Assembly (NCBI GenBank): GCA_964603125.1 | Contig: CAZRUA010000033.1 | Location: 1-31,690 of the forward strand | Length of the DNA: 31,690 nucleotides | Reading direction: 5' to 3' | Source of the DNA: CAZRUA01 sp964603125 | Lineage (GTDB): Bacteria; Bacteroidota; Bacteroidia; B-17B0; Aurantibacillaceae | In this document: positions 1 through 7,284 of the stretch, in pieces | Position numbering within the stretch: position 1 is the first letter of the stretch | Layout of the letters: every line of letters begins with the position of its first letter | Translations under genes and position numbers: made by a program | Notes under the pieces: generated by a model | Database searches by the model: none | What the model was told of the DNA's origin: nothing | What the model saw: the letters and a program-made list of their open reading frames with translations, nothing else

Positions 1-2
1 AC

Positions 3-821
3 ATCAAAATTTTGCAACAAGAAATTGATTCTTTAAAAGCAAAAAATAAAACAATAGGTTTTGTTCCAACAATGGGTGCCCTTCATCAAGGACATGTTTC
101 TTTGGTAAATGAAGCTAAACTTCAATGCGACATAGTTGTGTGTAGTGTGTTTGTGAACCCAACACAATTTAATGATAAAAAAGATTTAGAAAGGTATCCA
201 AGAACATTGGATGCTGATGCCGAAATTTTAACTACGGCTAATTGCGATATTCTTTTTGTTCCATCAGTTGAAGAAATGTACCCAGAAGAAGACACTCGAA
301 AATTCACTTTTGGCAGATTAGACGAATTATTAGAAGGGCCGAAACGTCCTGGTCACTTTAATGGTGTAGCATTAATTGTAAGTAAATTATTTTATGCTGT
401 TCAACCTCACAAAGCATACTTTGGCTTAAAAGATTACCAGCAAGTAATGGTGGTAAAAAACATGACGAAGCAATTGAATTTGAATATTGAAATTATTCCA
501 TGCGCTATAAAACGAGAAGAAGATGGCTTAGCAATGAGTAGCAGAAACACTTTACTAAGTTTGGAAGAAAGAAAAAAGGCAACACTCGTTCCGCAATGGA
601 TGCAAAAAGCAAAAAAAATATTTGCAGAGCAAACACCCGAAGAAGTTGAAAGTATCATTAGAACTGAGATTAATCAAAATCAAGATTTCAAATTAGATTA
701 CTTTGAAATTTGCGAAGCAGAAACTTTAGAACACCTGAGTGATAAAAATAAAAAAGCAATTGCTTTAATAGCCGTATTCTTAGGTAAAGTGCGATTAATT
801 GATAATATAGAATTAAATTAA
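3..821 (+). CDS. panC: Pantothenate synthetase (pantoate--beta-alanine ligase), 5' end outside window
   Basis: PanC joins pantoate and beta-alanine with ATP to give pantothenate, the precursor of coenzyme A, in the cytoplasm. The nucleotidyltransferase signature is clear: a GFVPTMGALHQGH segment holding the HxGH ATP-binding motif, followed by the conserved VNPTQF segment, the PGHFNGV pantoate-loop region, and AMSSRN near the middle, which is the family's KMSKS-like loop. The reading frame is open to the first base of the window, and the visible part begins at a residue just ahead of the usual ~20-residue N-terminal strand. The TTG at 12 is therefore unlikely to be the real start; the true start lies upstream. 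About 270 residues are visible against ~280 for the family. Only 9 bp separate its stop from fmt, so the two are probably co-transcribed. Confidence 0.95.
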   Translation: MKILQQEIDSLKAKNKTIGFVPTMGALHQGHVSLVNEAKLQCDIVVCSVFVNPTQFNDKKDLERYPRTLDADAEILTTANCDILFVPSVEEMYPEEDTRKFTFGRLDELLEGPKRPGHFNGVALIVSKLFYAVQPHKAYFGLKDYQQVMVVKNMTKQLNLNIEIIPCAIKREEDGLAMSSRNTLLSLEERKKATLVPQWMQKAKKIFAEQTPEEVESIIRTEINQNQDFKLDYFEICEAETLEHLSDKNKKAIALIAVFLGKVRLIDNIELN

Positions 822-830
822 ATATTTAGT

Positions 831-1781
831 ATGAATATAGTTTTTATGGGCACGCCCGAATTTGCTGTAGCTACTTTAGACGCTCTAGTGAAAAACAAAT
901 ACAATGTTGTAGGTGTGGTTACTATGCCTGATAAACCAGCAGGTAGAGGCCAACAATTGCAAATGTCGGCTGTAAAAACTTATGCTATAGAACATAATAT
1001 TAAAGTGCTACAACCAACAAACTTAAAAGATGAAAACTTTATTCAAGAGTTAAAATCACTTCGACCAGATTTACAAGTTGTAGTTGCTTTTAGAATGTTG
1101 CCTGAACAAGTTTGGAATTTACCACCCCTAGGCACCTATAATCTGCACGGTTCTTTATTACCTCAATACCGAGGAGCAGCGCCTTTAAACTGGGCAATAA
1201 TTAATGGAGAAAAAGAAAGTGGAGTAACAACCTTTAAACTGCAACATCAAATTGATACAGGTAATATTTTACTACAAGAAAAAATAGCTATTGATGATAA
1301 TATGAATGTGGGACAAATGCATGATAGTTTAATGCATATAGGGGCCAATTTAATTATTAAATCATTACAACTTATCGAAACAAATCATTACGAATTAAAA
1401 AAACAAGATGACTTAATTTCAGGAGAATTAAAACATGCTCCAAAAATATTTAAAGATACTTGTAAGATAAATTGGAATTTAAAAGCTCATGACATTCATA
1501 ATTTAGTAAGAGGCTTAAGCCCTTACCCAGCAGCATTTACAGAGTTTAAAGACGACAAAGAAAATACACTTTCTCTTAAAATTTTTGAAACCACTCACGA
1601 ATCCACAAATCCAAATTTACCAAACGGAACAATTGTTACCGACAATAAAACTTTCTTAAAAGTAGCTTGCGACAAAGGAAGTATAAATATTCATCAACTT
1701 CAACTCGCAGGTAAAAAAAGAATGACAACTGAAGAATTTTTACGAGGCTATAATTTTAAACCACATACAATTTTTATTTAG
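831..1781 (+). CDS. fmt: Methionyl-tRNA formyltransferase
   Basis: Fmt transfers a formyl group from 10-formyltetrahydrofolate to Met-tRNAi for translation initiation. The 316-residue protein has the usual length. The N-terminal formyltransferase domain (about 1-190) carries the hallmark SLLPQYRGAAP motif at 108-118, and the catalytic trio seen in the E. coli enzyme appears as Asn104, His106 and Asp142 (in NLHGS and IDTGN). The C-terminal OB-like tRNA-binding domain (about 205-310) contains the typical VRGLSPYPAA segment. The ATG at 831 places the MNIVFMGTPEFA strand at the N-terminus, as expected. It follows panC by 9 bp. A small hairpin lies 14 bp downstream of the stop. Its folate cofactor can be interconverted by FolD, encoded at the other end of the window. 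Confidence 0.97.
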   Translation: MNIVFMGTPEFAVATLDALVKNKYNVVGVVTMPDKPAGRGQQLQMSAVKTYAIEHNIKVLQPTNLKDENFIQELKSLRPDLQVVVAFRMLPEQVWNLPPLGTYNLHGSLLPQYRGAAPLNWAIINGEKESGVTTFKLQHQIDTGNILLQEKIAIDDNMNVGQMHDSLMHIGANLIIKSLQLIETNHYELKKQDDLISGELKHAPKIFKDTCKINWNLKAHDIHNLVRGLSPYPAAFTEFKDDKENTLSLKIFETTHESTNPNLPNGTIVTDNKTFLKVACDKGSINIHQLQLAGKKRMTTEEFLRGYNFKPHTIFI

Positions 1782-1795
1782 TTCTTATTTTACCA

Positions 1796-1816
1796 AACAC
1801 TTATTATATAAGTGTT
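1796..1816 (+). other. Perfect 9-bp inverted repeat after fmt
   Basis: AACACTTAT (1796-1804) and ATAAGTGTT (1808-1816) are perfect reverse complements around a 3-base loop, 14 bp past the fmt stop codon. No T-tract follows, so it is not a classical intrinsic terminator. It could be a 3'-end stabilising hairpin or a weak terminator. The AACACTTAT half occurs again near 1928. Confidence 0.4.
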
Positions 1817-2086
1817 ACAGAACACGCTTTAAAATACAGCCCTATTATAAGCTTGCAAACCCACAATAACAAGCCATTTCAAGGGTATAGTCCTCTGTAT
1901 CAAAATAGCTTTTTCAAAACTATTGTTAACACTTATATATATAGCAAATATTATTTTTTGATTAGCATATATAGTATATGTAGCTGTTTAATGGGTCAAA
2001 AGCACTTTAAAACATGGTGTTTCAGCTTCAGTTATTAACAAATGAGCGATTTATCAACAAAACACACACTTTTTTGCTTCAAAGTA
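1817..2086. other. Non-coding stretch between fmt and HU gene
   Basis: About 380 bp separate fmt from the HU gene. Outside the hairpin at 1796-1816 and the promoter at 2087-2116, I see no convincing gene. A 61-codon open frame at 1853-2038 starts at TTG, has no recognisable domain, and its composition resembles AT-rich spacer. The stretch is rich in TA steps (for example around 1930-1980) and could hold upstream HU-gene regulation, but no specific operator is evident. Confidence 0.4.
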
Positions 2087-2116
2087 TTGACAAACATTAT
2101 AAAACATATACATTTG
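2087..2116 (+). promoter_or_regulatory. Bacteroidota-type promoter for the HU gene
   Basis: TTG at 2087-2089 is followed after 19 bp by TACATTTG at 2109-2116, an exact match to the Bacteroidota -33/-7 pattern TTG-N17-23-TAnnTTTG. Transcription would start near 2122, leaving a leader of about 40 bases, AT-rich and ending in A-runs before the ATG at 2162. Confidence 0.65.
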
Positions 2117-2161
2117 TCTTGTTCAAAGTAATTAATTGTTTAACTAAAAAAAAATCAAAAA

Positions 2162-2443
2162 ATGAACAAAGGTGAATTAATTGATGCAATTGCAGCTGGT
2201 TCTAAGTTAACTAAAGCTGATTCTGGTCGCGCATTAGACGCAACAATCGAAGCAATCGAGAAAGCTCTTAAAAAAGGAGATCGCGTTGCTTTAGTAGGTT
2301 TTGGTTCTTTCTCTGTTGCTAAGCGTGCTGCACGTATCGGTCGCAATCCACAAACTGGAAAAGAAATCAAAATCGCTGCTAAAAAAGTTGTTAAATTTAA
2401 AGCAGGTGCTGATTTAGCGAAAAAAGTTGCTGGAGGAAAATAA
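2162..2443 (+). CDS. HU-family DNA-binding protein
   Basis: This 93-residue basic protein is a histone-like HU-family nucleoid protein that bends and compacts DNA as a dimer. The order of elements is typical: an N-terminal helical body (about 1-40), the VALVGFGSFSV strand pair (about 43-53), then a GRNPQTGKEI arm segment (about 60-69) with the conserved Arg-Asn-Pro that intercalates in DNA, and a basic C-terminal helix. The ATG at 2162 gives the standard MNKGELI start. Codon choice is strongly biased (GCT, GGT, CGC), as expected of an abundant protein. It has its own promoter upstream and a strong terminator downstream, so it is monocistronic. I cannot tell from sequence alone which HU paralogue it is. 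Confidence 0.95.
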   Translation: MNKGELIDAIAAGSKLTKADSGRALDATIEAIEKALKKGDRVALVGFGSFSVAKRAARIGRNPQTGKEIKIAAKKVVKFKAGADLAKKVAGGK

Positions 2444-2464
2444 TCCACCACAAATTTTTAAAAG

Positions 2465-2496
2465 AACCATTCGTCGATGACGGATGGTTTTTTTTT
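2465..2496 (+). terminator. Intrinsic terminator of the HU gene
   Basis: An 11-bp stem (2465-2475 with 2479-2489, one G-T wobble), a 3-base loop and a T-run to 2496 begin 21 bp past the HU stop codon. This is a strong Rho-independent terminator. Confidence 0.9.
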
Positions 2497-2505
2497 GCAC
2501 CAATG

Positions 2506-2535
2506 TTGCCCATGAAACTAAAAACTTTAATTTTA
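2506..2535 (+). promoter_or_regulatory. Candidate promoter for the T9SS cargo gene
   Basis: TTG at 2506-2508 and TAATTTTA at 2528-2535 are 19 bp apart. The second element departs from TAnnTTTG only in the final base. It lies between the HU terminator and the ATG at 2552, where a promoter is needed. Confidence 0.4.
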
Positions 2536-2551
2536 CTTTAAATTTAAACAC

Positions 2552-3430
2552 ATGATTAAACAACTACTTATTTCTTCAGGACTTTTTTTTAGTGCGATTC
2601 AATTAAACGCACAACAATTGCCAACTAACGATTTTGAAACATGGACGGGTACGGGAAAAGATATCCGCCCAGTAAGTTGGGAACAATTAAACCATACGAT
2701 TGGCTCAGTACTTGGTGCATTTGTAGCGCAAACTTGTTTTAAAGAAACTACTAATCCACATGCAGGAGCTGCATGTATAAAATTAGTTACAGTTAATTCC
2801 CCTCAAGGACCCGCAAATGGAATTGCTACAACAGGAACTATCAACACAACTTCACAAGGTGTTGACGGAGGACAAGCTTTTACAGGACATCCAGATAGCT
2901 TAGTAGGTTACTATAAATACACACCTGTTGGAACAGATAAAGCTACTTTTGAAATTGTTTTAAAACCTGCTAACAACACTGATACAATTGCTTGGGCAAG
3001 ATTTGTTTCTCCAAACGCGGCTGTATCAAGCTGGACAAGGTTTTCAGCTCCATTAATTTATCGTAATTCAAATCCAATTGCCAATGAAGTTTGCTTGTTA
3101 TCATCTTCAGATGGTCACAACGCGGTTGTTGGAAGTGTGGTTTGGGTAGATGATGTGCAATTAATTTATAATACAACTAGTATTAAAGAAAACTCAATTA
3201 GTAACGTAAATATTTTTTCTTCACAAAAACAAATTGTTGTTGACTTGTTTCATTATACACAAGAAACAACTTTAGAAGTTTATAATGTTAACGGACAGCT
3301 AGTAAAATCAAGTAATTTAGTTGCATCGCAGATTAATGAAATTAACTTACCTCAGCTTAGCACAGGAGTTTATATCTATAAACTTAAAAGTGAATCGGGT
3401 ATGAAAACAGGGAAATTATTCATTAATTAG
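2552..3430 (+). CDS. Secreted protein with C-terminal type IX sorting domain (type A)
   Basis: The 292-residue protein begins with a signal peptide (Lys near the N-terminus, hydrophobic core about 4-16, likely cleavage after LNAQ near 21). The last ~75 residues form a T9SS type A sorting domain: a NVNIFSSQKQ-like entry strand, LEVYNVNGQLV in the middle, LSTGVYIYKL, and a short basic C-terminal tail ending KLFIN. It should therefore cross the inner membrane by Sec and the outer membrane through the SprA translocon. The passenger (about 25-210) is predicted to be beta-rich; its PDSLVGYYKY and WVDDVQLIY segments resemble the PCMD-type carbohydrate-related beta-sandwich domain of Bacteroidota surface proteins, but that match is from memory and tentative. 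No enzyme motif is evident. It is flanked by terminators on both sides, so it is a single-gene unit. Confidence 0.85.
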   Translation: MIKQLLISSGLFFSAIQLNAQQLPTNDFETWTGTGKDIRPVSWEQLNHTIGSVLGAFVAQTCFKETTNPHAGAACIKLVTVNSPQGPANGIATTGTINTTSQGVDGGQAFTGHPDSLVGYYKYTPVGTDKATFEIVLKPANNTDTIAWARFVSPNAAVSSWTRFSAPLIYRNSNPIANEVCLLSSSDGHNAVVGSVVWVDDVQLIYNTTSIKENSISNVNIFSSQKQIVVDLFHYTQETTLEVYNVNGQLVKSSNLVASQINEINLPQLSTGVYIYKLKSESGMKTGKLFIN

Positions 3431-3450
3431 TCAGTATTTAAAACCCTAAT

Positions 3451-3486
3451 AAGAGCTCCTTCATTTTCGTGAAGGAGCTTTTTTTT
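3451..3486 (+). terminator. Intrinsic terminator after the T9SS cargo gene
   Basis: A perfect 10-bp stem (3454-3463 with 3470-3479), a 6-base loop and a T-run to 3486 lie 20 bp past the stop. It sits in the convergent gap with the sirtuin gene; the opposite-strand T-run is too weak to call it bidirectional. Confidence 0.9.
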
Positions 3487-3494
3487 GACTAAAC

Positions 3495-4187
3495 TCAAGA
3501 AATTAAATGAGTATGTAATTGCTTTACACCAATGCTCGCCTTCTCTTTAATATGTTTTAAATTCGAAATGTAATTCAAATTAAAATCACCTGGATCAATT
3601 AAATATTTTGGTATTTGAGAAGATACCTCTTCGATTAAACTTGCCGCAGGGTAAACATTTAAAGATGTCCCGATTGTTATAAATATATCTGCTTCAAGTG
3701 TCTTTTTTACGGCTAATTCCATGTTTGGAACCATCTCACCAAACCAAACAATGTGAGGTCGAAGTTGCGAACCCTTTGCACATTTATCGCCCAATTTTAT
3801 TTCATGACCTTTCACATCATAAATTAAATTATGGTCCAAAGTACTTCTGCTTTTCATTATCTCTCCGTGCAAATGCAAAACTTTTTTGCTACCGGCACGC
3901 TCGTGCAAATCATCAATATTTTGGGTAATTATCTCAACATCAAAGGTGTTTTGTAATTCGGCTAAAAAAAGATGAGCCTCGTTTGGCTTTGCATCAACCA
4001 CCTGTTTCCTCCTCTTATTGTAAAAATCCAATACCAATTTACGATTTCGTTCCCAAGCCTCAAAAGTAGCTACATCCTCTATCTTGTACTCTTCCCATAA
4101 TCCGCCAGAATCTCGAAAAGTTTTAATGCCACTTTCTTCACTTATTCCAGCGCCAGTAAAAACAATTATTTTCTTTTTTGAACTCAT
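3495..4187 (-). CDS. SIR2-family NAD-dependent protein deacylase (sirtuin), zinc cysteines apparently absent
   Basis: Sirtuins use NAD+ to remove acyl groups from lysine side chains. The 230-residue protein has the NAD-binding GAGISEESGI motif (12-21), QNIDDLHERAG (89-99), the catalytic histidine in HLHGE (His107), a WFGE loop (148-151) and GTSLNVYPA (173-181). Tyr56 and Arg59 in FYNKRR match the Tyr-x-x-Arg pair that gives CobB/SIRT5-class enzymes activity on succinyl and malonyl groups, so desuccinylase activity is plausible. In CobB and SIRT5 a small module between the catalytic His and the LRPHxVWFGE segment carries four zinc-binding cysteines. Here that region (about 110-142) has only Cys136, and the rest of the protein has no cysteine. 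The domain may thus be zinc-free. It stands alone, converging on the cargo gene and diverging from maeB. The ATG at 4187 gives the expected N-terminus. Confidence 0.92.
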   Translation of the reverse strand: MSSKKKIIVFTGAGISEESGIKTFRDSGGLWEEYKIEDVATFEAWERNRKLVLDFYNKRRKQVVDAKPNEAHLFLAELQNTFDVEIITQNIDDLHERAGSKKVLHLHGEIMKSRSTLDHNLIYDVKGHEIKLGDKCAKGSQLRPHIVWFGEMVPNMELAVKKTLEADIFITIGTSLNVYPAASLIEEVSSQIPKYLIDPGDFNLNYISNLKHIKEKASIGVKQLHTHLIS

Positions 4188-4223
4188 TTTATAAAGTAAT
4201 TTCCAAACTCATTTAGCAAATTT

Positions 4224-4256
4224 CAAACCTAAAATTAAACTTTAATTAAGTTTCAA
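4224..4256 (-). promoter_or_regulatory. Candidate promoter for the sirtuin gene
   Basis: On the minus strand TTG (4256-4254) and TAGGTTTG (4231-4224) are separated by 22 bp, matching TTG-N17-23-TAnnTTTG. The expected start of transcription leaves a leader of about 30 bases before the ATG at 4187. Confidence 0.5.
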
Positions 4257-4324
4257 AGATTTATGGTGATTTTATCGCTAAATCTACATGTTTTTTACTA
4301 AAAAAACAACAAATTTTAACATTC

Positions 4325-4353
4325 AAAATAGCTTCCGTTTTAGCTATTTTTTT
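4325..4353 (+). other. Terminator-like hairpin upstream of maeB
   Basis: AAAATAGCT (4325-4333) and AGCTATTTT (4342-4350) are perfect reverse complements around an 8-base loop, with the T-run continuing to 4353. The form is that of a weak intrinsic terminator on the plus strand, yet no plus-strand gene precedes it after the terminator at 3451-3486. If the maeB transcript starts upstream, it would act as a leader hairpin or attenuator. The stem is AT-rich, so chance is possible. Confidence 0.4.
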
Positions 4354-4365
4354 AGTATTTTCGCT

Positions 4366-4388
4366 GTTCGCCAAAATTTTTGGTGAAC
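4366..4388 (+). promoter_or_regulatory. 11-bp near-perfect inverted repeat just before maeB, possible operator
   Basis: GTTCGCCAAAA (4366-4376) and TTTTGGTGAAC (4378-4388) form a dyad centred on 4377 with a single mismatch (a G-T pair if folded). It ends 16 bp before the maeB ATG. The compact symmetry suits a dimeric regulator's DNA site; the centre is too tight for a stable RNA hairpin unless several inner pairs open. Confidence 0.45.
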
Positions 4389-4404
4389 TAATTTTTACAA
4401 CCAA

Positions 4405-6675
4405 ATGGATAAATTTAGAAAACAAGATGCGCTTGATTATCACTCGCAAGGCAAGCCAGGGAAAATTGAAGTTGTACCTACAAAACCATATAGTACTCAA
4501 CGTGATTTAACTTTAGCTTATTCTCCAGGAGTAGCTGAACCATGTTTAGAAATTGCAGCTAATAAAGAAGATGTTTACAAATACACTGCTAAAGGAAATT
4601 TAGTAGCAGTTATATCAAACGGTACTGCAGTTTTGGGCTTAGGTGATATAGGGCCAGAAGCCAGTAAACCAGTGATGGAAGGAAAAGGCTTACTTTTTAA
4701 AATATTTGCAGATATAGATGTTTTTGACATTGAAGTTGACGCAAAAGATGTTGATTTATTCGTAAGTACTGTTAAAGCTATTGCACCAACATTTGGAGGA
4801 ATTAACTTGGAAGACATTAAAGCTCCTGAATGTTTTGAAATTGAACGTAGACTTAAAGAAGAGCTTGACATTCCATTAATGCATGATGATCAGCATGGAA
4901 CTGCAATCATATCTTCTGCGGCTTTAATCAATGCTACCGAATTATCTGGCAAAAAATTATCTGATATTAGAATTGTTATTAATGGTGCAGGTGCTTCCGC
5001 TATTTCTTGCTCAAAACTATATATTGCAGTTGGCGTAAAACGCGAAAACATTGTGATGCTTGATAGTAAAGGTGTTATCAATAAAGTAAGAACTGATTTA
5101 GATGAGAGTAAAAAATTCTTTGCTACCGACAGAACTGATATTCACACTTTAGAAGAAGCAATTAAAGGTGCCGACGTATTTGTTGGTTTATCAAAAGGAA
5201 ATATCCTTAACCAAGATATGATTCGTTCAATGGCACCGAATTGTGTTGTATTTGCGCTAGCTAATCCAACTCCCGAAATCAGTTACGAATTAGCTATCTC
5301 AGCTCGTCAGGATATTATTGTTGCAACAGGTCGTTCCGACCATCCTAATCAAGTGAATAATGTTTTAGGTTTCCCTTTCATTTTCCGTGGAGCGCTTGAT
5401 GTAAGAGCAACTGCAATTAACGAAGAAATGAAACTTGCTGCTGTTTATGCCATTGCTGAACTTGCAAAAGAACACGTTCCTGATTATGTAAACTTAGCAT
5501 ACGGTTCAAAAAATTTAGCATTTGGTCCAGAATATATTATCCCTAAACCGATTGATAACCGTTTAATCTCAACGGTATCTCCAGCTGTTGCAAAAGCTGC
5601 AATGGAGAGTGGAATTGCTAAACATAAAATTACTGATTGGGAGGCTTACAAAATTGAACTTGACAATCGTTTAGGAAAAGACAATAAGCTAATTAAATCA
5701 ATTGCTAACAAAGCAAAAACAAATCCTAAGCGTGTTGTATTTACAGAAGCCGATACATATAAGATTTTAAAAGCAGCTCAAGTTGTAAAAGATGAAGGTA
5801 TTGCTAAACCGATACTTTTAGGTAACAGAGAGAAAATTAATGCTTTAATAGCTGAGAATAATTTGGATTTAGGTGATATTCCTATTATCGATCCAATGGA
5901 GGCGACTGAAGAAACCAAACGCAACGACTTTGGAGAATTACTTTGGAAAAAACGCCAACGCAAGGGTGTTACTTTGTATGATGCGAAAAAATTAATGCGC
6001 GAAAGAAATTATTTTGGCGCAATGATGGTTGAAACAGGAATGGCTGATGCTATGATTTCTGGCTTAACGCGAAAATACTCTGCCCCTATTATACCAGCTT
6101 TACAGTGCATTGGAATTAAAGAAGGTAATTCTCGTGTTGCAGGTTTATACATCATGATGACAAAAAAAGGACCTTACTTTTTTGCAGATTGTACTATGAA
6201 CGTTGACCCAACTGCAGAAGAATTGGTTGAAATAACAACTCTAACTGCCGAAACGGTAAAACAATTCAATGTAACGCCACGTATAGCTATGTTAAGCTAT
6301 ACTAACTTTGGTAGCAGCCCTGGCGAAACACCAAATAAAGTAGCAAAAGCGGTTGGAATACTTCATAAGGATTTCCCTGGTTTAATTGTGGATGGTGAAT
6401 TACAAGCAAACTTTGCTGTAAATAACAATTTATTAAAAGAACAATTTCCTTTTAGTGAATTGGTTGACAAAAATGTAAATACATTTATTTTCCCAAATCT
6501 AGCTGCTGGTAATATTGCTTATAAATTGTTACAAGAACTAGCTGGAGCAGAAGCTGTGGGTCCAATTTTAATGGGCTTAAAAAAACCAGTACACGTTTTA
6601 CAATTAGGTAGTAGCGTGCGTGAAATAGTAAATATGATAACCATTGCGGTAGTTGATGCCCAAAACAAAAAGTAA
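4405..6675 (+). CDS. maeB: NADP-dependent malic enzyme with phosphotransacetylase-like C-terminal domain
   Basis: MaeB oxidatively decarboxylates malate to pyruvate with NADP+, supplying pyruvate and NADPH. The 756-residue length matches the two-domain MaeB form. The malic-enzyme half (about 1-430) shows catalytic Tyr39 in LAYSPGVAEP, Lys94 in GDIGPEASKPVMEGK, metal-binding acidic residues in NLEDI (136-137) and HDDQHGT (161-162), and a VINGAGASA nucleotide-binding turn (191-199). The C-terminal part (about 435-756) resembles phosphate acetyltransferase; in characterised MaeB proteins it serves allosteric control by acetyl-CoA rather than catalysis. The ATG at 4405 is the only start that keeps the full N-terminus. 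A hairpin and an inverted repeat lie just upstream. ruvA follows with a 3-bp gap, so maeB-ruvA-sprA likely form one transcript. Confidence 0.96.
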   Translation: MDKFRKQDALDYHSQGKPGKIEVVPTKPYSTQRDLTLAYSPGVAEPCLEIAANKEDVYKYTAKGNLVAVISNGTAVLGLGDIGPEASKPVMEGKGLLFKIFADIDVFDIEVDAKDVDLFVSTVKAIAPTFGGINLEDIKAPECFEIERRLKEELDIPLMHDDQHGTAIISSAALINATELSGKKLSDIRIVINGAGASAISCSKLYIAVGVKRENIVMLDSKGVINKVRTDLDESKKFFATDRTDIHTLEEAIKGADVFVGLSKGNILNQDMIRSMAPNCVVFALANPTPEISYELAISARQDIIVATGRSDHPNQVNNVLGFPFIFRGALDVRATAINEEMKLAAVYAIAELAKEHVPDYVNLAYGSKNLAFGPEYIIPKPIDNRLISTVSPAVAKAAMESGIAKHKITDWEAYKIELDNRLGKDNKLIKSIANKAKTNPKRVVFTEADTYKILKAAQVVKDEGIAKPILLGNREKINALIAENNLDLGDIPIIDPMEATEETKRNDFGELLWKKRQRKGVTLYDAKKLMRERNYFGAMMVETGMADAMISGLTRKYSAPIIPALQCIGIKEGNSRVAGLYIMMTKKGPYFFADCTMNVDPTAEELVEITTLTAETVKQFNVTPRIAMLSYTNFGSSPGETPNKVAKAVGILHKDFPGLIVDGELQANFAVNNNLLKEQFPFSELVDKNVNTFIFPNLAAGNIAYKLLQELAGAEAVGPILMGLKKPVHVLQLGSSVREIVNMITIAVVDAQNKK

Positions 6676-6678
6676 ATC

Positions 6679-7272
6679 GTGATAACATTTGTTGAAGGAA
6701 AAATAGCTGAACTTAATCCAACTTTTGCGACAATTTTATGCAATGGTGTGGGCTATGGTTTGCACATTTCTTTAAATACATATTCAAAAATTGGAGAATT
6801 AAAAGAATGTAGGCTTTATGTTGAACAAGTTTACATTCGTGATGATAATCCAAAATCTTTTGGTTTTTTTGAATACGATGAACGCGATTTATTCCGCAAA
6901 CTTATATCCGTTTCAGGTGTCGGTGGAGGAAGTGCTTTGTTGATGTTATCTTCCCTTAGTCCAGGTGAAATTACTGGTGCAATAAATACTGCAAATGTTA
7001 CGTTATTAAAAAGCATTAAAGGTATTGGGGAAAAAACGGCGCAACGTATTGTAGTTGATTTAAAAGGGAAATTAGGCAAACACGAAGGTGGAATGTCGCA
7101 AATTTTATCAACTTCATACAATAAAAACAAAGAAGAGGCGTTGATGGCCTTGGTAATGCTTGGCTTTAATAAACAAGCTGCTGAAAAAGCAATTGAAAAA
7201 GCAATGAAACAACAAGGTGTTTCTAGTGAAAATGTAGAAGTATTGATTAAAGCCGCTTTGAAAAATTTTTGA
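6679..7272 (+). CDS. ruvA: Holliday junction branch-migration complex subunit RuvA
   Basis: RuvA binds four-way DNA junctions and loads the RuvB motor for branch migration in recombinational repair. The 197-residue protein has three domains: an OB-fold (about 1-62, beginning ITFVEGKIAEL), two helix-hairpin-helix motifs (ISVSGVGGGSALLMLS near 77-92 and IKGIGEKTAQRIVVDLK at 113-129), and a C-terminal three-helix RuvB-binding domain (about 150-197) after a flexible linker. The start is GTG at 6679, 3 bp after the maeB stop; no in-frame ATG would preserve the first strand. ruvB and ruvC are not in this window. sprA follows after 12 bp. Confidence 0.95.
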   Translation: MITFVEGKIAELNPTFATILCNGVGYGLHISLNTYSKIGELKECRLYVEQVYIRDDNPKSFGFFEYDERDLFRKLISVSGVGGGSALLMLSSLSPGEITGAINTANVTLLKSIKGIGEKTAQRIVVDLKGKLGKHEGGMSQILSTSYNKNKEEALMALVMLGFNKQAAEKAIEKAMKQQGVSSENVEVLIKAALKNF

Positions 7273-7284
7273 TTTAAATTTTGA

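Noticed and set aside
1853..2038. 61-codon open frame in the fmt-HU gap
   Set aside because: TTG start, no domain or signal peptide, no promoter of its own in the right place, and composition like AT-rich spacer.
2032..2059. DnaA-box-like words TTATTAACA and TTATCAACA, suggesting an origin
   Set aside because: They differ from TTATCCACA at two and one positions, only two are seen, and no dnaA or other origin gene is nearby; AT-rich DNA gives such words by chance.
2155..2451. 98-codon frame antisense to the HU gene
   Set aside because: Exact shadow of a highly conserved, codon-biased gene; no independent support.
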